This document shows positions 56,188 through 64,000 of a stretch of DNA of 64,000 nt, one piece after another. The notes under the pieces were generated by a model. The model was not told the DNA's origin, made no database searches, and saw only the letters and a program-made list of their open reading frames with translations. A program made the translations under genes and the position numbers. The stretch's first letter is position 1. Each line of letters starts with the position of its first letter. Source of the stretch: Cryptomeria japonica (taxonomy: Eukaryota > Streptophyta > Pinopsida > Cupressales > Cupressaceae); assembly GCF_030272615.1 (NCBI RefSeq), contig NC_081406.1, forward strand, positions 482,639,900 through 482,703,899. Reading direction: 5' to 3'.

Positions 56188-59100
56188 GTTATGAGCATCA
56201 CTTTGATGAAATGAGTACTAAGTGATCCATTCTTATGAGGGGTTCATGTAAACTACTCATGAGAATGGGTTAGCTTGACTCTAAAACTATGTAAGTGAAT
56301 CTTGATATAAATAGCATAGTATGAAAGTCTTGTGAAAACACTCATTCTTCTAGCATTGAAATTTGTGAGAGTGTTATTAAGGGGATTCTCGTGTGTATAG
56401 ATTCAATGTATAAGTTCAAGACAGATTTTGAGATGATATTTCTTTCCTTTTGGTACATCTATCTTTAAATTGGATGTTCTTTTGCCTTCATGGTAGGGAG
56501 TAAGTATTTTTTATGTGGGTTCCTTTTTTCATTCTTGGATTATTAAGGAAAACATAGTTTGTGAAGAGGAGGTTTTGCTTGTTATCTTATAAAAAAATTG
56601 GGTATTAGCTATTATAATAAATGATAGACAAAACAATGTCCTCTAAGGTTGTTGAAAAGAAATATCTATATGATGGATTCTCTTCCCAATTTATCTTCAA
56701 AGTTATTTAGTAAATATTTGGGAAACCAAAATAGGGTATGTTGATTTGCAAAGGAAGAACTAAATACAAAAATTCCCAAAAGAAGATGTGTTAGCTAATT
56801 ATTTTTGTTCCTTCGGTATTTTGGAAGTTGAAATGTTCCTTATATCTCTTCAATCTCCCAAGCTTGTTCCAACAACCATAAAATTTTATGATTGGGATGC
56901 AAGGGAGATTAATGGATTTGATGGCTTGGCTTTGGCTAGATTCACCTAAGACAATTGATGATTTATTAGGCATTGTTGCCATCGATGCATTGTTAAGGTT
57001 ATTATGGTTGATTATCAAAGCTAGTGGGATTCAAATATAGAGGCGTGTTTAAGATAATTCTTATCATTGGCTGGTTAATAAAAATATGGTTTCAAGATTG
57101 ATGCACAAACATATTAGAAGGGCACTTTTATGATGTATGTGAAATAATCACATTATTAAGCAAAATAATAGGTAATCTATAGGCAAGAATACTCCATATA
57201 TAGATATTCTATATGAGGGACATGACTAATTCCACAAACTATAAGATTGACTAGGCTTTTCTCATTAGTGGAATCATATAATAGCTAGTGTGTATTGTTG
57301 CCTAGATGCATGAATTTGTAGTTTCCATACAACTAAGAAATGATAATGTTTCTAAGTACAAACCAAGTGGGAACTATGGACCCACTAATCTTATTTGTAA
57401 CCACTCACCACAACTATATTATGATAACTCTCTTATTGATAATAGAGAGTATCTAATACATTTATTAAGACCCTGATTATGGTCATGGTAGACCACACAA
57501 AGAATGACTTCCATAGGAGGCTAAGAAGGTGATCCATGAACAAGAGTTTGTTTCATTCAATCCTTAACATTAACTATCATTCAGGTGGAAGAATTTAGTG
57601 AACAACCTCTTATGCTACCTAGGTACCCTAATGTCATATTCTATTAGAATTAAACAAGTAGTAACCACTACCATGAGATATGAAACTTAAAACAATGTGA
57701 CAAAAATATTACTATGTATAACTTGAGAGCATTCAGAATTATACCCTTATTTGATCCAAGGGGTTATATGGAGGGGAAGATAGTGAGAAAGTATGTTTAT
57801 GTGACTAATTTAGAGATTTTTTTGGAAAATTTGCCAAAAAATCTCAATTTAGAGAAAGTGATTATTGTACTACCTTACTTTGTTTTGTCTTAGCTTGAAA
57901 AAAAAAGTCTAGTTTAGATTATTTTCCTATAAAGCAAAATGCTCTAACAATATTGTTATCAAATGCAAATATTTAGAAGCTATTCCATATGATATTCTTG
58001 ATAAAACCATTTCTTTTATAGAATCTAGAAAGGTAAATATTTTAAGATTTGACTATGGAGATAGCCACCCAAGATCTAGAGGTCTAATGGAAAGCACAAC
58101 AAAATGAGAAGATCAATATGACACGAATAAACTATATTCCTATCAATGAATGCAAGTTTACAATATGAATGAATGAGATTATAAATAGAACCCCTTGATT
58201 ATATAGGTCAAGATGAGACATGTAGGATATCATAAGATTATGAAAGTATCTTAATCTTATGATATGAGACATAAAGTGATAAGTATCCTATGTATACCTT
58301 AAGTAAACTTAAATGATAAGGCATAAAAATGACCTAATAGTGGAAGTAGCTAGGTAATATCCCTATTACACCAATAATTATTGCTACTTGTTCTTTGATT
58401 CATCTCATTGATATGGCTCAAATTGAAATAATTCATTTCATCAATCAAAACAAATATATTCAAAATTTTGCTAAGCAATAAAACAAGTCTCGTGATCCTT
58501 ACTTTCCTTAAACTGGCCCCTTTGGTTGCTAGCCCTTTACTCACAAGCACTACTCTCACAAAAAATACAAAATCATTTTTTTGTAAGTGATCCTTTAATC
58601 ATCATCATTTTCATGCTCTGAACAAACTTACCTTTGCAAGTGCAAGTATCCCAAGCCTCGATCCAAAACTATAATCTACTATATTTGCAACAAGCTTTGC
58701 CACATCACTTCAAATTGCTCTTGTAAGAACACAATTGTTAAATTAGTCTACATGACTAATGCAATATCATGGAGGGGTGTAGTAGAAGAAGACATATATC
58801 TCTATAAACAATATGAAGATGGGGTTTTTAGTATGATATATGAATTAACTGAACTACATACTATAAGAATGAATAGGTCTCAAGAAGATCAAGAAAGTAG
58901 AGGACAAAGGATCTCCCTATACTAGTAACACATTTAGAGGAAGGTAAATCACAATCTTCTTTTAAAACTTTTATAGTGACTCTACAAGGTACTAGACCTT
59001 TCCTAATTTCTTTGAAATTAGTAAACTAATGAAGATATGATGGTTCTTTAGAGAACATCTAAGAACCAGTAGGAAACACCAACACATATATACCCATATA

Positions 59101-59860
59101 AATTGAGAAACAACAGCTCATCTAGGTTTTCGTAGTTATTTCTCAGTTATGGATAGCAATAGTATATGTATAGGTTTAAAGTTTAAAGCCTTGGCCATGG
59201 AAGTATTCTGATTTAAAGTTTAAGCAGTGAGTTGTCCCATATGCATCCCATAGTTGTGGTCTAAAAGGTTACAGTGGAATGGTAATGGGAGACACTCACA
59301 ACAGTATGACCCAATTGCCAAATCCGTCCAACAAAATAAGGTCGTCTATTACTCCACTAGACATGTGATTAAGTTGTACCATAACAATTATAGGCGACAT
59401 TCAAGTGTGAATCAATTTATAAATATTCAAGAATGTGATCAAAGCATTGTTTTTACTGCATTAAATTTGGCCTCACCAAGCAAAACCAAATAGGTGCATA
59501 CAAAATTATCAGATAAACTGTGCATCACAATGACACACCATCCATGCCATGCCAATATTTTTCAGTTTATGATCACTATTTTCATACAAAACTCAAAAAA
59601 AGGGAACAATATGATTCACGTGAATAAAATAATGGAAGGGATTGAAATGAGGGCAACCTTGTAATTTGACAGGGTGGTAAATCTCCAGAGCTTCCAACAA
59701 TCTTAGTTCTAGCTCTACTTCGGGTAGTTCCTTGGGAAGTGACCAATGATCTTCCCCACCATGATTAAACCCACAGGTTCACTACAGAGGTGGGATTTTG
59801 TAAAGAGGTGGGATTTATGAAATGACTTGGTCTTTTCTTTTTATTTTAAGTAATGCATGC
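56188..59860. other. CACTA interior with nothing recognised
   Basis: AT-rich. It contains a perfect 14-bp inverted repeat (58227-58240 and 58252-58265) and open stretches without domains (56791-57018, 59254-59493). I see no coding support. Confidence 0.5.
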
Positions 59861-60067
59861 GGTCATTGGAATTTCGACGAACGCGGGCACTTTTTCTAAA
59901 AAAACCCTAATGTCATTGCTAATTCCTTCTAAGTCGAAACCAAATGTTGAATTATCGTCAGAATTCCGATGAAATTGGGCATTTTTTCAAAAAAAAATCA
60001 AGTTTGATCACAATATACCTTCTCTGTTAGAAACCTCCATCGGAATTTTAGGCTAAATGTATTAGTG
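59861..60067 (-). repeat. CACTA right subterminal region and terminal inverted repeat
   Basis: It contains GGAATTTCGACG, CGTCAGAATTCCGATG and CATCGGAATTTTA, the same subterminal word as on the left. It ends TAAATGTATTAGTG. Confidence 0.8.
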
Positions 60068-61620
60068 AAATAGAGACAAATCATGCTACTTAGCGGATGA
60101 GGAAGGAATTACTGATTTAGATGATGAACCGACAAATGACTCTACTAGTGGATCCGATAATGGGAAAGAATGGGTATTCTTGGCTATCAAGGAAGATGAT
60201 CTAGTATTGGAAGATAATGTACCTGAGGGGAAGGCACTTGTTTCTAAAATTGAGGAAAAAGATGAATGGGTAATTGATAGTGGTTGTTCACATCATATGA
60301 CTAGAGATAAAGGGAAGTTTCTGTCATTGCAAGAAATTGATGGTGGACTAGTTAGATTTGTAGATGACAAGGCATGTATGATCAAAGGAAAAGGAACTAT
60401 ATCATTGGATGGTAAGAACAATACTGAAAATGTTTATTATGTTGAAGGTTTGAAGAATAATATTTGGAGTATAGGACAATTGGTAGGATTTCAATTACAG
60501 TTCAAGGATGGAAAATGTAAAATCATTAACAGATCTAGCTTGGAGATTGCAACCGGTACACAAACAAAAGGTAACATATTTCATTTGAACTCTGGTGAGA
60601 AGACATGTTTGATTACACAGATTGATGAGAGTTGTCTATGGCATAAAAGGCTATGTCATGTGAATTTTAATTGCATTGTGAAGATCAGTTCAACTAAGGC
60701 TGTTAGAGATATACCTAAGATTATGAAGCCCTATAATCTGGTATGCAAAGAATGTCAAATGGGTAAACAGGTCAGAATTTCTTTTAGGAGTGTACAAGAT
60801 AAACCAAATTATGTTCTTGATCTTATTCATACTGATTTGTATGGCCCTACTAGAGTTAAAAGTTTTCATGGTGATAAATATTTTATGCTAATCATTGATG
60901 ACTATTCTAGAATGATGTGGGTTACTTTTTTGAGAGAAAAATGTGAAGCATTTGAAAAGTCTAAAATATTTAAGGCTAAAGTGGAAACTGAGATAGGACT
61001 GAAGATTAATTATTTGAGATTAGATCATGGTGGAGAATTCATATCTGGTGAGTTTAATAACTTTTGTGACAAGCATGGTATTAGAAGACAATTTTCTACC
61101 CCCTAAACACCTCAACAAAATGGAGTTGTGGAAAGGAAAAATAGAACTATCTCTGATGCTGCTAGAACAATGATGATGGAAGCTAATCTACCTCATATCT
61201 ATTGGAGAGAAGCAATTAGTATAGCAGCTTACAGATTCAACATAGTACATATCAAAAGAGAAATTGGTAAGACACCTTATGCATTATGGTTTGGCAATAC
61301 ACCTACAGTTAAGTATTTCAAAAATTTTGGTAGTAAATGTTATATTAGGTTAGATGATACTATTGGGAAATTTGATCCTAGAAGTGATGAATGCATATTT
61401 ATTGGTTATTCTAATGAAATCAAAGCATATAGATGTTATAACAAGATATTACAGAGAATAGTGGAGAGTGCTAATGTCAAAGTAGATGAGATGAGCAAAA
61501 GTCAAATAAAAACTAATGAGAAGGAACCGACAGTGGAAATGATTATACCTAAACCGATAGCACCTCTACCAGAAAAAAAGAGTTGAACTAGTTACCCCGG
61601 CAACATTAGAGAATTCTATA
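60068..61620 (+). pseudogene. pol: Copia-6 end of gag, protease and integrase
   Basis: After the target duplication the frame resumes with RDKSCYLADEEG, in register with other Copia copies. It is open 60180-61106: protease EWVIDSGCSHHMTRDKGKF, GAG-pre-integrase CLWHKRLCHVNFN, integrase CKECQMGKQ, LIHTDLYGPTRVK, IIDDYSRMMWV, LRLDHGGEFIS. A stop at 61104 precedes PQQNGVVERKNR. It continues 61128-61586 (IYWREAISIAAY, FIGYSNEIKAYR). DDE residues are all visible, so the integrase core is complete except for that stop. Confidence 0.9.
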
Positions 61621-61649
61621 GTAACTGAAGAATAGGGAAGAGGAATAGA

Positions 61650-63312
61650 GAGTCAGAAGACTCCTAGGTATGTGAGATTGAATCATTCTGAAGATCAAAT
61701 CATTGGGGATAAGAGAAATAGAGTGATGACAAGAAGAAGACTGGAAACTAATGAGGTATGTTTAATTTCACAAGTTGAACCGGTATGAGTAATTGAAGCA
61801 TGTAAAGATGAATTTTGGTTAAAAGCTATGGAAGAAGAATTAGATCAGATTGAGAAAAATAACACATGGACTTTGGTTCCCCAACCTAAAAATAAAAATG
61901 TTATTGGAGCTAAATGGGTTTTTAGGAATAAATTGAATGAGGATGGTAAAGTTATAAGGAATAAGGCTATATTGGTTTGTAAAGGATATTCTCAGAAGGA
62001 AGGAATTGATTATGGAGAAACTTTTGCACCAGTAGCTAGGATTGAAGCTGTAAGATTATTTCTTGCCTATTTTGCTTACAAAAACTACAAGGTTTATCAG
62101 ATGGATGTTAAATATGCATTCTTGAATCGGGATCTTGATGAGGAAGTTTATATTGAGCAACCTGATGGTTTTTCAATATCAAATGATAATGATATGGTTT
62201 GCAAGTTAAGGAAAGCTTTATATGGATTGAGACAAGCACCTAGAGCTTGGTATGAAAGGTTGGATAAATATCTTTTGAAGCATGGTTTTACTAAGGGAAG
62301 TGCTGACAGTAATCTATATTATAAAATAACTAATGATGACATACTGATTGTTGAAATATTTGGTGATGATATTATTTTTGGAGGTGAAGATAAATTATGC
62401 ATAGAATTTTCTGAAAACACAGAGAAAGAATTTGAGATGTCTATGATTGGTGAGATGGAATTTTTCTTAGGTTTGCAAATTACTTAGACTGACAAAGTTA
62501 TTTTTATCTATCAAACTAAGTATGCTAAGGAATTATTGAAGAAATTTGGTATGGGAGATTGTAAACTGGTAAGTACACCTATGGTTACAAGTGAGAAATT
62601 GACAAGGAAAGATGTTTCTGCATCGATAAACCCTACAAGATACAAATATATGATTGGAGGTCTACTTTATTTGACTTAGACTAGGCCTGACATTATGAAT
62701 GATATTTGTATTGTTTCATGATTTTAGAGTGATCCTTGAGAAAATCATGAGATAGTGGTGAAAAATATTTTTAGATACTTGCAAGGTACATCAGAATATG
62801 GCTTATGGTACTCTAAGGATGATAAATTTACTTTATGTGCATATACAAAGGTTGATTTGGCTGGAGATGTTGATGATCGATAAAGTACTTTTGGTGGAGC
62901 TTTCTTTCTTGGAAAGAAGTTGGTTTCATGGATCAGCAAGAAACAGTCATGTACTTCTTTATCTACTATTGAAGCTGAGTATGTTGTTGTTGCTACTAAT
63001 TGTACACAAGTTTTATGGATGAAGCAAATTTTGAAGGATATAAAGGTAGGTTGTAATGCACCGATAGTTATTCACTGTGATAACTCTACTGCTATTGATA
63101 TATCAAAGTATCCGATATTTCACTCTAAGACAAAGCACATATCTATCAAGTACAAATTTTTAATGGAGAAGGTGGAAGCAAATGAAGTTAAACTAGTTTA
63201 TGGGAACCCTAAAGAACAGATTGCAAATATTTTCACTAAACCTTTATCCAAGGAATCATTTGAGTACCTAAGAGATAGATTAGGGGATTTTGCCCCTCTG
63301 GTAGAGACTTGA
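61650..63312 (+). pseudogene. pol: Copia-6 reverse transcriptase and RNase H
   Basis: RT is open 61828-62487: [57 protein letters not shown]. The catalytic motif reads [14 protein letters not shown], in which the usual V before DD is G. Several stops follow (62485, then in LYLT-TRPDIMN and near 62720). RNase H at 62900-63312 reads SLSTIEAEYVVVATNCTQ and HCDNSTAIDISKYP and ends YLRDRLGDFAPLVET. The polyprotein end is intact. Confidence 0.9.
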
Positions 63313-63650
63313 TTGATGCGGTTTGGCATCAGTCCGACATGCACTCTCAGAGATACTATTCATTCTAGCATTGATGAGGGATGCGATTGCTCAGGGGGAT
63401 TAGTCATCTTTGAGATTCAGAGGCTTATACTTTGATATTTCTATCATATTTCTGGCATTGATGTAAAAGGGGGAGAGATAGTGATGTGAAAAAGAAATTC
63501 AAAACTTTATAGAGATATTATTCAAAGCGGGAGAGTTATTGATATTTAGAGCTACATGTAGGAGATTGTTGGTTGTCTTTCATAGGGGAGACTTGTTTGG
63601 AATTTCTTGGTACTTAGATGTTTTTCACATCTAGTGTTGCCATCAATGCC

Positions 63651-63662
63651 TAAGGGGGAGAT
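63651..63662 (+). promoter_or_regulatory. Polypurine tract of Copia-6
   Basis: AAGGGGGAGAT, preceded by TTGCCATCAATGCC, as in Copia-1 and Copia-2. Confidence 0.85.
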
Positions 63663-64000
63663 TGTTGGCCATTCAGTGGAATTGATTATGTCTTGCATCA
63701 ATGTTTTGTCATTGATGTCAACACTAGCTATTTGGATGCTTTACCAACACCCTTCTAGTCTTAGTAGGTTGAGTAGTTTTTGGTTAACTTGGATCCAACA
63801 TGATCCGGTTGACTTCGTTATAATCTGGTGATGGAATTGGCTTGTTCATGATGCTTATACTCATATTTGGTCAGTTAGTTTTGGTCTGGTGATTGGATGC
63901 TATCCTGCTTACCTAGAAGATTGGTTTCTGGTTTCGGCAAGGGTTTCACCGGCAGAGCTTTTGATGAATATCTTTGATGCATTGCATAATTGGTGTTGGT
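63663..64000 (+). repeat. Copia-6 3' LTR, cut by the window end
   Basis: TGTTGGCCATTCAG onward matches 47037-47375. Only the first 338 bp are present. Confidence 0.92.

Larger units (their letters stand above)
49273..60067. mobile_element. CACTA (En/Spm-type) DNA transposon carrying captured gene fragments, 10,795 bp
   Basis: The ends read CACTAGTACATTTGGG and, in reverse from the right, CACTAATACATTTAGC: inverted repeats starting with the family's CACTA. The 3-bp target duplication AAA is at 49270-49272 and 60068-60070. Copia-6 gag reads on across the two flanks. Subterminal regions have repeated GGAATTCCGAC/CGTCGGAATT words. I find no TnpD- or TnpA-like coding sequence, so it appears non-autonomous. 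Cargo: two inverted DRM arms, a further DRM piece, a PPR fragment and a 5S-like segment. Confidence 0.9.
47037..64000 (+). mobile_element. Copia-6: Ty1/Copia split by the CACTA element, right end outside the window
   Basis: The 5' LTR (47037-48233), primer-binding site, first part of gag (48292-49272), CACTA insertion (49273-60067), end of gag, protease, integrase, RT, RNase H, polypurine tract (63651-63662) and first 338 bp of the 3' LTR are present. Without the insertion the internal region is about 4.6 kb. Many stops and a frameshift make it defective. Confidence 0.9.

Noticed and set aside
59254-59493. A 79-codon open frame (start WSKRLQWNGNGRHSQQ) with faint similarity to the RPA70 N-terminal region
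   Set aside because: Only a few residues fit, no other RPA block follows, and the frame lies in AT-rich CACTA sequence.

Overview
The window is plant nuclear DNA made almost entirely of nested transposable elements; I found no intact host gene, rRNA or tRNA gene. It is AT-rich. It holds Ty1/Copia and Ty3/Gypsy (Tat-like and chromovirus) retrotransposons, a LINE tail, a CACTA DNA transposon, and fragments of plant genes (DRM methyltransferase, PPR, plant mobile domain). Long diverged LTR elements and nesting up to three layers deep suggest a large-genome seed plant, possibly a gymnosperm; that assignment is inference.

Block 1 (1-29903). A reverse-strand Copia (Copia-3) runs off the left edge. 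Its 5' LTR is split by two insertions: Copia-1 (+, 840-7007, target duplication gagag/aagag) and Copia-2 (-, 7112-28930, target duplication ATAAC). Copia-2 is itself split by the Tat-like Gypsy-1 (+, 8381-23142, target duplication CCAAC), which entered the first bases of Copia-2's 3' LTR. Gypsy-1 has gag, protease, a G-patch-like segment, RT, RNase H, a second (archaeal-type) RNase H and integrase, all decayed. It also has a misplaced 1.43-kb piece of flanking Copia-2 behind its left LTR.

Block 2 (29904-38518). This holds the 3' end of Gypsy-2 (+) with an antisense plant-mobile-domain (PMD) pseudogene, and its LTR carries a solo Copia LTR (TSD AATTA). Then come a reverse Copia RNase H remnant, a reverse chromovirus integrase tail with chromodomain, an unassigned 1.3-kb segment, and the LTR of reverse-strand Gypsy-3 holding a short LINE insertion with a 19-bp target duplication.

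Block 3 (38519-47036). The 3' region of Gypsy-3 contains a PMD gene antisense to the element, with its own TATA box, a candidate first exon and an intron. The full-length Copia-5 (-, 39282-45930, TSD ACGCA) sits in that intron.

Block 4 (47037-64000). Copia-6 (+) is interrupted in gag by a 10,795-bp CACTA transposon (49273-60067, TSD AAA) with no recognisable transposase. The CACTA carries captured fragments of a DRM-type de novo DNA methyltransferase gene, arranged as two 1.1-kb inverted arms around a 46-bp loop, plus a PPR fragment and a 5S rRNA-like internal promoter segment. A transposon carrying a ready-made hairpin of the gene family that silences transposons is the most striking object in the window. 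Whether it is transcribed or makes small RNAs cannot be told from sequence.
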